Positions 11,835 to 22,814 are shown, numbered from the stretch's first letter. The stretch: DNA of 64,000 nt from Asterias rubens (GCF_902459465.1 NC_047082.1:12088545-12152544), one strand, 5' to 3'. Program-made: numbers and translations. The notes: generated from the letters alone by a model not told the origin.

Positions 11835-12080
11835 GGTACCTTCTTGGCAACTCGCTGGAAGTGGGAACCTCATTGACCCGGAGTTTTCTCCAGTCAATGA
11901 GTGCATTTATAATTATAATAATTGTAAATGGTCTGGTACCTTCTTTGGCAAATCGCCGAGAAGTGGGAACCTTTGCGGAGTGGAAATTTACCGTTCGCAG
12001 AGTGTAATTGGGAACCTTTGCGGATTGGAAATTTACCGTTCGCAGAGTGTAATTGGGAACCTTTGCGGACTGGCTGCGAA
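11835..12080 (+). repeat. Nested tandem repeat: 45-bp unit inside a larger TGGTACCTTCTT repeat
   Basis: GGGAACCTTTGCGGA begins units at 11965, 12010 and 12055, exactly 45 bp apart. A larger motif TGGTACCTTCTT-GGCAA-TCGC-GAAGTGGGAACC occurs at about 11836 and 11935. The 45-bp period keeps one reading frame open, which explains the repetitive ORF here. Confidence 0.9.
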
Positions 12081-13044
12081 GTGTATTTATAATTGGAACT
12101 GGTATACTTCTTTATGAGTGGATATCACTGGATGGAATTAAATAAAGGGAAATCCCTTATATTATTATGAATTGGCGTTTTACCACGGATCCCAGAGTAC
12201 TGAATAAATTAACTCTTGGCAGAGTTCACTACAACAACAAATCCTTGTGTCTGTGTATATTTATCAGGTGGTAATATAGATTTAACATAATATCTTGAAA
12301 TTCAAGATGGCGGCTTAACCAAATTAGTAACAAGTAAAGTAAATATGTTAATGGAATCCTAGGTATCATAAACATTGGTATAGCCACCATTTTTACTGTT
12401 CTACATTGCTCAGAAGTTGAGATACAGGCCAAAATATAATTCAAAATGGCGGCCATTTTGAAATTCAAAATGGCGGTTGAAGACGCCATACAAAAATGGT
12501 ACCTTTTTTTTTGAAATCAGCACCCCCAAATTGACAAAGTTAGCCAATAAAATCCGTGTTGGCACGAAAATCCAGCTGGAATACATAGTGACCCGTACTA
12601 ATTGCATTTGCTTGTTATATATTATTCACTATACCTTCTGTTTAGACTAAGCAAGTCTCGTGCGTGTTTGAACTTCCGGGACCATTATGGTCACAACCCT
12701 AAGGAGTTTTACACTCTAAGCAAACAAAGAAATCATTTCAACAGTATGTTAGTATGTCGACATCCCGAGACAAATTATCACACGAAAACGACATCCTACT
12801 TTTAGGATGTCGACATCTAAAGAGATATCACAGCAACTGTCAGCAAGTATTTATACTTCCTTATTATATTTCATTATAACGTTCTAGGATAACGCCAGTA
12901 TTTCATAATAATAATAAAGGAGTCTTGTCATATGCGCCAGGTCTGTCACAGGTGACACTCCTGGCGCAGGAACCCTAACAAAGCTTACAACTGTAGCCAG
13001 GGATCGAACCCAAATTACGATACAACCTAGGACTGGGCAATCAA
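12081..13044. other. No gene seen; small hairpin at 12938-12968
   Basis: GCGCCAGG-TCTGTCACAGG pairs with CTCCTGGCGC. Nearby minus-strand GGTTCGATCCC resembles a tRNA B box, but no tRNA fold is visible. Confidence 0.4.
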
Positions 13045-13490
13045 GGGATCACAGAGGATGCTTCTCATTTCAGATATGAATTTAATTTTTGATTAGCATT
13101 TCCTGCGTTACAAAGGATGCTTGTTATAGAAGTCCTTGCCTGCCTGCTCGGTATTGCAGTTTCTGTATATGGAATACAAAATACCGCGATGATTGGTATG
13201 GACGGCCGAATGTTAGCAAACGCAAACCCCAAATTCAACCCTTTCTGCAAACTTTCATTTAAAAAAAAAAAAAAAAAAAAAAAACTCTCATGATTGGTTG
13301 CTTTGTTTCCATCACATTTAACACGGTTTGTTATTATTTCTGGACTATCGTTACACACTGTGGCCGTCTGTTTTTTTTTTTTGCATTTATGGCTTTCCAT
13401 AGTTTTCAAACTCGGTTCAGCAAAAGTAAGGGCTGTGACGTTTCTGTAAAAAGATCTGTACTTGTACGCGTTTTGCCATAATGTATCCAC
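13045..13490. other. Upstream region of the NXPE-family gene
   Basis: Contains a poly-A run at 13260-13284 and no clear TATA box near the start codon. The transcription start was not determined. Confidence 0.4.
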
Positions 13491-13494
13491 AGTC

Positions 13495-13635
13495 ATGGCG
13501 GCAACAGCAGCAGTCACCAGACAAGCAACGACATGGGGCAATTCAAGGTGCCGTTCGGTACGATGTACTTCGATTCTCGCTCAAATGCTTTTGTTCGTCG
13601 TGGTCATCTCTTCAGCGTTATTAGTCTTCCATAAG
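13495..13635 (+). CDS. NXPE-family exon 1 (signal anchor)
   Basis: ATG at 13495. The exon closes with LLVFHK before donor GTAACG at phase 0. A single hydrophobic helix covers about residues 30-45. Confidence 0.7.
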
Positions 13636-16600
13636 GTAACGGGTGTTTTAAATTTACAGTGAAACCATTATTCGTTCAAAATGTTCACACAAATTGCTGT
13701 TCAACATTTCCACAAACTTCGACAAACTAAGACTCATATTATTACTAGCTTCACTGGTACTTTACAATTTGATGAGCTTAGGTTACATTATTAAAAAATC
13801 CTATACGTTTTTTGGGGGGACAAACCCCTCCTCGACATTTGTTTTGAACATTCATTATTAAATAATATAGCTTAAAGCCATGAGACGCTAACGACGTCTA
13901 TTTTGCATCCATAAGAACCTATATACGTGTCACAAACAGTATACCACAACTAGGTCGCTGTATACTGCTTTAAGGCACTGTACACTATTGGTAATTAGTA
14001 AAACAATTGTTAGCATACACTTACTTGGTAATGAGCAATGCAGAGCTGCTGGTAGTATAAAACATTGTGAGAAACGGTTCTCACTGAAGTAACGTAGTTT
14101 TGGCTACAACCAAAATGTGAGAGATAAGTGCTCAAAGCGGAAGTGACAAGAACATCTAAATTCCACTAAAAAGTGAATTTTGGAAGTCCACTTAAAGGGT
14201 GTATGTACTTTTTGTAGGACAAAAACATACAATGTCCACAGATTTACACTAAACTTACACACTTTGAAAATAATGATTGTAGAAAGCTTCCCTGTTTTGA
14301 GAAATTAGTAAAACAATGTCCTGAAAATAATTTTCGTCTCAGTGATCATGAGACGAAAATTATTTAAAGCCATTGGACCCTTTCGGTAAACAGTGTTGTC
14401 CAAGGCCCACACTTTGTGTACCACAACTTCTATATCAAATAACAAACCTGTGAAAATTTAGGCTCAATCGGTCATCGGAGTCGGGAGAAAACAAAGGAAA
14501 AACCCACCCTTGTTTCCACGCGTTTCGCCGTGTCATGACATGTGTTTAAAACAAATCCGTAATTCTCGTTAACGTTTTGCTGTTTTCTTAAAAGGTAAAG
14601 CATTTCATGGAATAGTATTTCAAGAGAAATCTTTCACCATTGCCTTCTGTAAACCCTGTAAGTTATTTGTAAATCTGTGAACTTTTATTTTTTTTTCTGA
14701 ACCGAAAGGGTCCAATGGCTTTAAAGGAACGATACAAAATTGGTAAGAAACAAAAATCGTGAAGATCACAGATTTACATAAAACTTACACGGTCTAATGA
14801 TGATGATAGTAGAAAACATCCCTCTGAAATGTCATATTTGATTAGAAATAAATAATCTTACTTCGCGTTTGGAGTTTATCGCTCAGTGAGCGTTTTATTC
14901 ATTTTTATTTTGGCATCGATGCAATGCAAAATTTGTAATCGGTTTTTCACTATTCTCTCGTGACCCAGATGGCCGATCGATCCCAAACTCCTACAGGTTT
15001 GTAAGTTTATGTATATGGTTAATTTAAAGTCACCTTGTAGTTATTATCTTCAAATTCTATGCACTGCATCTGTCCTTCATTATTATATTGATCGATACTT
15101 GTTTCCAAGTATATGCTTAAATTGTTATTGTGGACATGAAAATAAATGTTCATTGAATTGAATTGAATTGAATTGAATTGACTTGAATTACATAAAGTGC
15201 TTACACTGCAAGCAACTGTTTTGTTAGCAAAAACCAATTGTATAATGTTCCTTTAAGCATGTAAAAACGTATTTTCATGACATTGTTTTACTCATTTTTA
15301 AAAAGCTACAGCACCTCAGCAACTAATATTTTAAGGTACGATTTCTACAATCATTATCTTCAAACGGTGTAAGTTTAATGTAAATCTGTGGACATTGTGT
15401 TTTGTGTTACAAAAAGTACCCAAATCCTTTAAGACCCTCTCTACTACTAACATGTTTAGCAATGAATGTAGTGATAATGTGTCTAATGTAAAGCCTGTTG
15501 TTTGTTATGGTAATTTTAATTGGATCTTATTCGATTGTTATAAATCAAAATCCAGTCACATGTCACAATGGCTCTCTTATAGGAGAGTTGAGCCAATGAG
15601 CACGGGGAGAGTTGAACATAGAAAATAGCCATGGTAAAGAATAATATTTACAAATTCTTTAAGAAAATTGTATCGAATAGTTTTAAAATGCCAGTTTGAA
15701 TCAAAGTATTATTACAATTATGAGTACATTTCACTTATACCATGGATAAACCAATTTCAAAAATTAATTTTCTGATTTCAAAAGTCAAATGGATTATTAT
15801 GGTGGTTCAACTTACACACACTGGTGGCTCAACTGACCCATATAGTCCGGGGAGAGTTAAGCCACTATGCCATTTTTTTCAAGCATCTCCACTATGAAAA
15901 AACAATAGGAGTTGGTTCAATTATTATGTTATACTTACAGTAAGTAAGTCAACACTCTAAAGCTTTACTTAAAACATTTTAGTTATAGGGAATCCTACAC
16001 TTCATCTCTGCAGAATGGTGGAACAAAATAATAATGCAAAAATGGCTCAACTCTCCCGCAGCCCCCTATAAAACATGCATGGAATTAACTTTTTCCCCCT
16101 TACTAAATAACTGTGACTCGGAAGACTTCAAACATAATGCCAATGGCTACATACAATTCGATGCTCCAAACTACTCGGCCATGAACACCCACCCTTCTTA
16201 TGATTTTGTTTATAGGGCTTTCCATACCAGAATGAACCATTTCTTTCAAAGCCTATTCAGCCTATCATCAACTTAAACAGAGTCTTGAAGCAAAACCTAC
16301 GGGTGACTAGTGCCCTCCACTCGACCTACAGCCTCACAAATAGGGAGCTTCACGTTGGCGACACGGCACATTTTATCATCCAAGCGAAAGATGCCGAAGG
16401 GAGGAACCAAGTCACTGGTGGCGATTTCTGGTTTCCAGTTCTAACAACGGACGTTGGTGCATACCCGGCCAAGGGAGGGCGCACTGCTGGAAAGGTTGTG
16501 GATCACAAAAATGGATCTTACAGTGTGTTCTTTTACGCAGGATGGGAAGGGACTGCATATGTTCATGTGAAGCTAGCCGCATCGAGCAAGGCTACAAAAT

Positions 16601-18195
16601 GGCTTCAACAAAAATACTGGCCACATGAGAAACGTGTGTTCTGGGAAGGGGAGTTTTCGAGCAACATCGCATCTGAACGGACGCTGTGTTACCTTCTCAG
16701 GAACGTGACGTCACCAAACTTGTGTAGGATTGACTACAACCCAACTGCCATGGGGTTGACGGTTTTTTACTGTGAAAAGCCACGAATATTAAGTTGCAAT
16801 GATATCCAAGCAGTGTATTTAAATCCTAAACTCATTGACGAAAGGACCACTCAACTACTTTCAGACGACAAAGAGTTATTCGATAAGTATGTTTTTCATT
16901 AAATTGACACGTTGCCTTGGATCGGGCGAGTTGGTCTCTGAAAAGCGTTTAGTAGGCCCTACCGTTTGTTATTAAATGAATATGGTTAGAAAGATGTTTT
17001 AAAAGTAGAATATAATGATCCACACGGCTGTGCCTCATTGTTCGGTCATCCTTATACGTTGTGAACTATACACGGCACTCTAATTTGTGGAGTCAAATTC
17101 AAAATGGCCGACCGTGTTAGTTCGCAAAGTAAAAGGAAAACAACGCAATTTTGAGGCATATTCGTGCTGATTATCAAATTATATTTGAAATTAATCCTTT
17201 GAACCATGTCAAGTTCAAGTTTGTGTATTAGTCCACAGTATCAAGATCAGTCTATGATACATACATATGCAATACCAAAATTATTACTACAATCTACAAA
17301 ATAGAATGTAGAGATTCAAGCTATAAACTTACACAGATATTGCAACAAACGGTTTCAAACGCTTTTCTATAGACCAACTCACCCGATCAGCGTTTCCTTC
17401 AAGCTAGTAAACATTGATGACAATTAATTACCTAATTCAGGGCCACTGTGAATCAGAATCTGATGTTGACATGATCCAGAAAACTACAAAAACTTACACA
17501 GAGGATAAATACATTTGTTAACCGGTATCTGGGTCAGCATGATAAAAAAAATGTGTCAGCCTCCGTAAACCCAGAATCTGGTCGTTCCGATAGTGGGTTT
17601 TTAGAGTGCACGACGCAGCACCCGTTTATAATACACAACATTACGATGTCCATTCGAGACAATGAGAACTTACATTTTTCTTCCATAAAAGCTTTTATTT
17701 TCTAGTTCGACTCGTTTTTTTTTTAGCAGAAGCTGCTTCCTTGGTATAGCAGGGCCCAATTTCATAAACCCTGTAAGCACAACAACTCGTTAAGCACAGT
17801 TACAGTATAAGGTTACCAGCCCAAAATACATTAAGATTGCATTGCTGTGGCTGGTCCCCGACTCAAGTTTTCCTTAGCAAAGGAATTTGTGAAGCAGTAA
17901 TTTCTGCTTAATAGGTTTATGATGTTGGCCCCAGATCTATCAGCTTTCATTTGTTCATTTAAACCATAATACATTTGTTTTCTTGTAGTAAGCACTTCTT
18001 GGCTGTAGTTACACATGGACCTGCCTCTGTTGCTATTTCTGGTGAGTATTAGTATCGGAACTAGTATTGGTATTAACATAGTATTATAGGCATACGACAG
18101 CAACATCAACAACCAACAAAAATAATACCTGCAGCTGTGCAGCAGCAAAAGCAGCTGCAGCAGCAGCAACATCAGCAGCAGCAGCAGCAGCAGCC

Positions 18196-18273
<78 letters not shown>

Positions 18274-19179
18274 ACAACAGCAGCAGCAGCATCAGCAGCA
18301 GCAGTAGTAGCAGCAGCAGCAGCAGCAGTGTCCACTGCCTTTAATGACTTTAAAGTTGATCGAAGCAATTACCGTTTTGAAAGTTCATTTTGTACTTTCA
18401 CAACAGAAACAAACTTCGTTAATCAAAGCAAAGCACCTATCTGCAAGCCAGCCGACCAACGCCTTGTAAACGATGGATTCTGGCTCAACGATAACTGGCA
18501 CAACCTCCAGTGTAAAGTTCGTAGATGGGATGACGTTCGAGCTGTAAAGAATTGTCTCCGTCATAAACACGTGTTCATTCACGGAGATTCAAATGTGAGG
18601 ATTTGGTACAGCGTCCTTATGAAGAAAATGGGTTTACCATGGGAACATTTAGGAAAAGGTACAACCGCGTTTATAATGCATGATTATTTAAAAACTGACG
18701 ACATAGAGATGAGTTTTTATTTCCACCCCCGTGTCGTTACGAAAAGAAAACTAACACTAAAGACAACTCGTTACGAGGTTGATGTACTTGATAACATACC
18801 AAGCGTTTCTTGTGGCAAGTACATCATCGTGCTGTGCCCATGGGGACATTTCACACAGTGGACTACTGAAAGCTACGCCGAGCGCACGCAACTCCTCAAA
18901 GAGGCGGTTGTACGGTTCCGGGAGCGATGCCCTGACGTCCCTATCGTGATCAAGGGTGTGCACCCGAGAGAACATGGCTCGCTCCTCGGAAGGGTCTATG
19001 CTAGTGACTATACCATATGGAAATTAGGAGTAATATTGAGGAACACATTTCGTGGTACTGGGGTGTTTTACTACGACGTCTGGCAAATGAACTTAGCTTA
19101 CGGGACACAAAATATTCACATGCCTTTACCTGTCATCAATGAAGAGATTAACTGGTTTTTATCGTACGTTTGTAAATGA
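13495..19179 (+). CDS. NXPE-family protein (NXPE N domain plus PC-esterase domain)
   Basis: Three exons: 13495-13635, 16216-16886 and about 18429-19179. Exon 1 encodes MAATAAVTRQ, a basic stretch, then the hydrophobic segment LLFVVVISSALLVF, a signal anchor for a type II Golgi or secretory protein. Exon 2 carries the NXPE N domain, recognised by LHVGDTAHFIIQAKDAEGR, GGDFWF, KNGSYSVFF, WEGTAYVHVKL and the Cys pattern around CRIDYNPTAMGLTVFYCEK. Exon 3 is the PC-esterase-like catalytic half: WLNDNWHNLQC, HGDSNVRIWY with the GDS serine, IVLCPWGHF, IVIKGVHPRE and a D-H pair in YYDVWQMNLAYGTQNIHMP, ending NWFLSYVCK. The exon 1/2 junction is phase 0 on both sides. The exon 2 donor GTATGT is phase 2. 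The exon 3 acceptor is less certain. Length is about 520 residues, normal for the family. Human NXPE1 has been reported as a sialic-acid O-acetyltransferase, so a glycan acyltransferase role is possible. Introns are full of MITEs. Confidence 0.85.
13970..14192 (+). repeat. Truncated family A MITE in NXPE intron 1
   Basis: TTTAAGGCACTGTACACTATTGG start, GTATAAAACATTGTGAGAAA core. The right half is lost and the copy abuts family B at 14193. Confidence 0.7.
14364..14724 (+). repeat. Family C MITE, complete, nested in B
   Basis: TTTAAAGCCATTGGACCC start and GGGTCCAATGGCTTTAAA end. The core contains GTTTCCACGCGTTTCGCCGT and CATGACATGTG. Confidence 0.85.
14722..15255 (+). repeat. Family D MITE, itself interrupted
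   Basis: TTAAAGGAACGATACAAAAT start, AATGTTCCTTTAA end, internal GCGTTTGGAGTTTATCGCTC. Compared with the intact D copy at 33151-33540 it contains an extra segment of about 170 bp after GTTTATGTATATGG. Confidence 0.8.
15020..15190 (+). mobile_element. Retroelement 3'-end-like insert with (AATTG)n tail
   Basis: The extra segment inside family D ends in ATTGAATTGAATTGAATTGA. This pentamer array and the absence of inverted ends suggest a SINE or LINE tail. No RT sequence is present. Confidence 0.5.
15440..16215 (+). other. NXPE intron 1 remainder
   Basis: Holds repeated GGAGAGTTGAGCCA-like motifs near 15580, 15805-15870 (inverted) and 16042. No coding signal was found. Confidence 0.4.
16216..16886 (+). 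CDS. NXPE-family exon 2 (NXPE N domain)
   Basis: Acceptor TGATTTTGTTTATAG, opening GFPYQNEPFL at phase 0. Closes FD plus two bases before GTATGT. The frame reaches a stop at 16902, which would truncate the protein if the donor were not used. Confidence 0.8.
16903..17400 (+). repeat. Family E MITE, diverged and interrupted
   Basis: GACACGTTGCCTTGGATCGG start about 30 bp after the NXPE exon 2 donor. GGCCGACCGTGTTAGTTCGC core and CCAACTCACCCGATCAGCGT near the end. The right arm is split by unrelated AT-rich DNA. Confidence 0.7.
17401..17750 (+). other. NXPE intron 2, no feature seen
   Basis: AT-rich, no coding signal. Confidence 0.4.
17751..17933. repeat. Palindromic element with GGGCCCAA/TTGGCCCC ends
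   Basis: GGGCCCAATTTCATAAACC pairs with ATAGGTTTATGATGTTGGCC. The inner part carries AGCACA and GCTTA motifs in opposite orientation. Similar in design to 59304-59548. Confidence 0.65.
18121..18331 (+). repeat. (CAG)n-rich microsatellite in NXPE intron 2
   Basis: About 210 bp of CAG with CAA, CAT, TAG and CGC interruptions. It ends only about 75-100 bp before the exon 3 acceptor. Poly-Leu and poly-Ala open frames on the minus strand are shadows of it. It joins TGTCCACTGCCTTTAA, the terminal motif of family A, at 18329. Confidence 0.95.
18429..19179 (+). CDS. NXPE-family exon 3 (PC-esterase domain)
   Basis: The frame is open from before 18328. An acceptor at CAAAG/C (18428/18429) satisfies phase 2 and gives KAPICKPADQ. 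A stronger-looking CACAACAG at 18405 would need phase 1. Contains the GDS motif and the C-terminal D...H pair. Stop TGA at 19177-19179. Confidence 0.75.
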
Positions 19180-19340
19180 ATTCAAATAGTATCGACCAGA
19201 TTTCCTAAAAAAAAAACTTTGAGCGGCATTTTTGAGTATAAGTTGGTAACTAGTTGATAACTAGTTTGCCTTATTCTGAGTCCGAAAATGATAGATACCA
19301 AGGCAAATGTGCAAATAAGTTTGTATGCTAACTAGTACTT

Positions 19341-19372
19341 TGAGTAATTACCAATATTGTAAAGTGCCTTTA
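19341..19372 (+). repeat. Family A right-end relic
   Basis: GAGTAATTACCAATATTGTA and AAGTGCCTTTAA only. Confidence 0.5.
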
Positions 19373-19536
19373 AAACTACTACGTTAAAACTACTATAATA
19401 GTTCAAACTACTTGCCATGCCAATTTTGGTATTTAGAGAAAATGTATTTACTTTTTCTTATAAACGATAGAGGCTGCTATTATAAGATAGATACAACGAA
19501 AGGTAAGCTGTCGATAAGATTGCAAAAATAATAGTG

Positions 19537-19850
19537 TCACAAGCAAATTTCCATTGTGTTTCTATTGGTCGTGACCTCAGACCAATCAAAACAAACCCAG
19601 CTACGGTAGCCTTTGGTCACTCTGCATTTATATCCAATGACATCATTGTATCCAATGGAATCACTGGATCTGAGTAGCAGGTACCTGTCTTTATACTTGC
19701 TAATAAAGACAAGAGCCCAGTCTACATCACTCTCTACCTTCGCATTCATCCAAACTGCACCACAGTAAGAATCATGAACTCTTTGTAAAGATTCGATGTA
19801 AGACTGAACGTCCCCCCAAAACAGTGCAATATAATTTAAATCCGCCTTCT
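19537..19850 (-). CDS. Unrecognised minus-strand open frame
   Basis: About 100 codons after the neighbouring inverted repeat, with Cys, Trp and Tyr distribution like real protein (SYCGAVWMNAKV, WVCFDWSEVTTNR). The upstream 20-30 codons fall in the inverted repeat, so the true start is not defined. No family was recognised. It could be a single exon or transposon-derived. Confidence 0.2.
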
Positions 19851-19852
19851 CG

Positions 19853-20070
19853 TGCCTGCAATGCGTATAGTAAACACACGTGCAAAGTACATGTACGTCC
19901 AAGTCGTGAGTTGGTACATTTCTAAAAGTGTTTTTCTGCATTCAGCAGCAATACACCTGGTCGGCATTGCCGGAAAAAACAATATTTTTTTTTTTTTTAA
20001 ACGTACAAACTCACGACTTTTTCCGTACATGTACTTTGCAATTGTGTTTACTCTACGCATTACAGGCAAA
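19853..20070. repeat. Inverted-repeat element with arms of about 65 bp
   Basis: GCCTGCAATGCGTATAGTAA at 19855 pairs with TTTACTCTACGCATTACAGGC ending near 20067. The arms also share GCAAAGTACATGTACG and AGTCGTGAGTT. The spacer of about 85 bp contains a T-rich run. Confidence 0.8.
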
Positions 20071-20950
20071 GTCTGCCTCGATTTACGTCACGAACAGCGC
20101 CCTCGTGTGTCGGGGTCAACTCTTAAATTTGTAAATAACATAAGAACTGATTTTTTAAAACCTTAGTTAGCTGTTTAATCACATTCCACTCATCAAAACA
20201 CATATATTAGTGACAAAAGCTTTATTTTGAAAAAATACCACTTCCAGGTGACTTTAATAAACATAATTGTTGTCATGAAAAGGGGTTATTTTTTATAATC
20301 ATTTTCATGCAGATTAGATAATAATGTTGTTTCAAGATTCCAAGTGGATTTTTAAATTTATTTGTATGATGTAAAGCAAAGTTTATAACTTTCCTTTACA
20401 CATGACATTAATATTAGCTTATTCTGGTTGTCATTGCTTTCATCGATGTATATTTTGGTAGTCCCAATTTTGAGGCGGTTTTGTTTCAAACTTCTGTTGC
20501 TTCCACAACAGATTTTTAATCACAACTTTGTTAATCTTGTTTTTTAACAATGGTGTTTAATATTAGTTATTGTTTTTCTTGTAGAAATGTGTTTATTTGT
20601 TATCTCTTGGTAATTTGATTGCAAATCAGCCTTTGGTTGCGATGATCTTTGATTTGAATAAACCATCTCGAATCAAATGAAAAAAGAAGAACTCGCAGCA
20701 CCCACAAACATTGTCTCCGCATCAATCTAAACTAGACTGTTCCACGGTATTTCACATGTGGAATCCCTGCAGTGCTGATGTTCTAGAGGGCCCATAAAGA
20801 GCCAAGAGCCAAGCAACTGAAGCCTTTTATAAAGGCATCCGAAATAAGACAATGTGTGTGTTTTTCCTCATTATTTTCGATGAGCAATTGAGTCCAGATG
20901 TTCATAGCTTTGTCATTTTGTGCATTTGTTGGGATACACGTCTTTGGATA
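20071..20950. other. No gene seen
   Basis: AT-rich. GAATAAACC near 20656 could be a poly(A) signal but is 1.5 kb past the NXPE stop. A short family A right-end relic lies at 20958-20990. Confidence 0.35.
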
Positions 20951-21118
20951 TTGGTCTTTCACAATTACCAAAGGTGTCCAGTGCCTTTGAAACAAGTAGA
21001 ATAACCATCCTCTTTGCTAATTGTGATTATTTAGAATAATTTCCAATAATAAAACATTCTTATTAATTTAGAAATTGGTACTTATGATTTCGTTAACAAG
21101 GATAACTCCACAACTTAT

Positions 21119-21840
21119 TAAAAGGTCCATGTACTTTGTGTTTAAAAAAAAAAACCGCAATGTCCACAGATTTACATTAAACTTACACAGTTTAAAGATA
21201 ATGATAGTAGAAAGCTTCCGTGAAAATATTACTTTTTTTACGAAAAATGAGTAAAACAATGTCATTAAAGTAATTTTCGTCTCGGTGATCATGAGACGAT
21301 AATTTTAGCATGTAAAAAACGTATTTTTATGACATTGTTTTACTCATTGCTCAAAAACTACAGCATCCCAGCAAGGTAATATTTTAAGGTACGCTTTCTA
21401 CTATCATTATCTGACGGTGTTAGCTTTAAGGCAGTGGACACTATTACTCCAAATAATTATCAGCATAAAACCTCACTTGGTAACGAGTAATGGTGAGAGG
21501 TTGATAGTATATAAAACACTGTGAGAAACGGCTCCCTCTGAAGTGACGTAGTTTTCAAGAAAGAAGTATTTTTCACGAATTGATTTCGAGACCTCAGAAT
21601 TAGATTTTTAGGTCTCGAAATCAAGCCTCTGAAAGCACACAACTTCGTGTGACAAGGGTGTTTCATAGTTAACTCGCAACCTCGACGACCAATGAGCTCA
21701 AGTTTTCACAGGTTTATTATTTTATGCACATGTTGAGATATCACCTAGCGAGAAGACTGGTCTTTGACAATTACCAATAGTGTTCAGTGTAAATCTGTGG
21801 ATATTGTGTTTTTTTGTTACAAGAAGTGCCAAAATCATTT
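21119..21840 (+). repeat. Family B MITE interrupted by family A
   Basis: B starts TTAAAAGGTCCATGTACTTT, has the GATCATGAGACGA core, and breaks after GGTGTTAGCTTTAA at 21427. It resumes at about 21789 with TAAATCTGTGGATATTGTG and ends near AAGTGCCAAAATCATTT. Confidence 0.85.
21425..21789 (+). repeat. Family A MITE nested in B
   Basis: TTTAAGGCAGTGGACACTAT to CAATAGTGTTCAGTG. The internal palindrome is TTTCGAGACC-N-GGTCTCGAAA. Confidence 0.85.
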
Positions 21841-21969
21841 GAGCATCAGCCTCTCCAGCGGAATAGCAGCCTGTGCAATAACAAAATCAACCAAACAACG
21901 ATTTTACAAAGTCCCCTTTTCAAAGGACTTGTAGCCTATACATTGATTCTTGAAGGAGTGATTAAATTG

Positions 21970-22135
21970 TTATCATTCTTCGGATGGGACGTTAAGCCGT
22001 TGGTCCCATGTGTTGTGTAACGCATGTAAAAGAACCCAGTGCACTTATCGAACAGAGAAGGGGTTCGCCCGGTGTTCCTGGTTGTGGCTGCTTAATGTGC
22101 CGTAGCACCTTGTAAACCCTTATAAGTAACAATAC
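21970..22135 (+). repeat. SINE-like dispersed repeat
   Basis: TTCGGATGGGACGTTAAGCC followed by GTAAAAGAACCCAGTGCACT and GTGCCGTAGCACCTTGTAAA. A reverse-complement copy lies at 42785-42985. The GGGACGTTAA core is common in invertebrate SINE-like repeats; assignment is by memory of that motif only. Confidence 0.6.
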
Positions 22136-22439
22136 AAAATGTAGTAATATTCATGACAAAATCCTAAGAGTATTTTTGAAAGGCGTGGCTTTAAAAAATG
22201 GCTTTAATTTTTTTTATTCATGTCACTTAAAAGTAAATCCCCAAGAGAATGGGTAAAGTCTAATTTTTTAATATAAACTCCGGGGAACTGGCAATTCTAA
22301 ATTGGCTCACACTTTTTCTCTGAAAGACTAAGCGGCAAGCAACCATTGGCACGGAGGAAAGGCATTGGTGACATGCAGTTATGAAACAAAAGCTGCGCCA
22401 TTTTAGAGTGGCATGACGTATACAGAGTTTGGTAAATTG

Positions 22440-22665
22440 ACCCTTGAATTAAACTAATAGTAGTCTATTAATTCCCTTTCACATGTGAAGTTTGCGCTTC
22501 GCTTACTAATCAGAGTAAGCTTCGTTTCTGGAGCCACAGAGGAAGGGACCTCAGTGGTCTTAAATTAAATAAACTCACGGTAAAATGCACACTTTCAAGT
22601 AGAATCACTTCGTTCCTAGGCAACAGCAGCACGTAAACAACGCACTCCGTATTTAATGTTTGTTT
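22440..22665 (+). repeat. Lectin-upstream repeat, copy P1
   Basis: Shares AAGTTTGCGCTT, GAAGGGACCT, ACTTCGTT-CTAGGCAACAG and GCAGCACGTAAACAACGCAC with copy P2. Lies about 1.5 kb before the lectin start codon. Confidence 0.75.
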
Positions 22666-22667
22666 AG

Positions 22668-22814
22668 GGGGCGTTCGTTTAGCTTCCCTGGGTCGACCCC
22701 GGTTTTTTTTTTTCCCAGGACGAACGTGGGTAATTATCTGCACACGTTCGTCCTGTGAAAAGAAACCCCGTCACACACCGGGGTCGACCCAGGGAAGCTA
22801 AACGAACGCACCCA
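22668..22814. repeat. Family F palindromic element with central insert
   Basis: GCGTTCGTTTAGCTTCCCTG and GGTCGACCC at the left; GGTCGACCCAGGGAAGCTAA and CGAACGCACCC at the right. The centre (22711-22757) is CCAGGACGAACGT-N-ACGTTCGTCCTG with core GGGTAATTATCTGCAC. Confidence 0.85.

Larger units (their letters stand above)
14193..15431 (+). repeat. Family B MITE split by nested C and D elements
   Basis: The left half (14193-14366: TTAAAGGGTGTATGTACTTT to GAGACGAAAATTATTTAA) resumes at about 15253 (AAGCATGTAAAAACGT) and ends AAAGTACCCAAATCCTTTAA at 15431. The interruption holds a complete family C copy followed directly by family D. Confidence 0.85.

Noticed and set aside
12935-13020. Possible tRNA (minus-strand GGTTCGATCCC B-box-like sequence)
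   Set aside because: No matching A box, acceptor stem or cloverleaf could be drawn.
17831-18368. Long minus-strand poly-Leu and poly-Ala open frames
   Set aside because: They are translations of the CAG-rich microsatellite and of repeat DNA; no signal peptide or domain follows.
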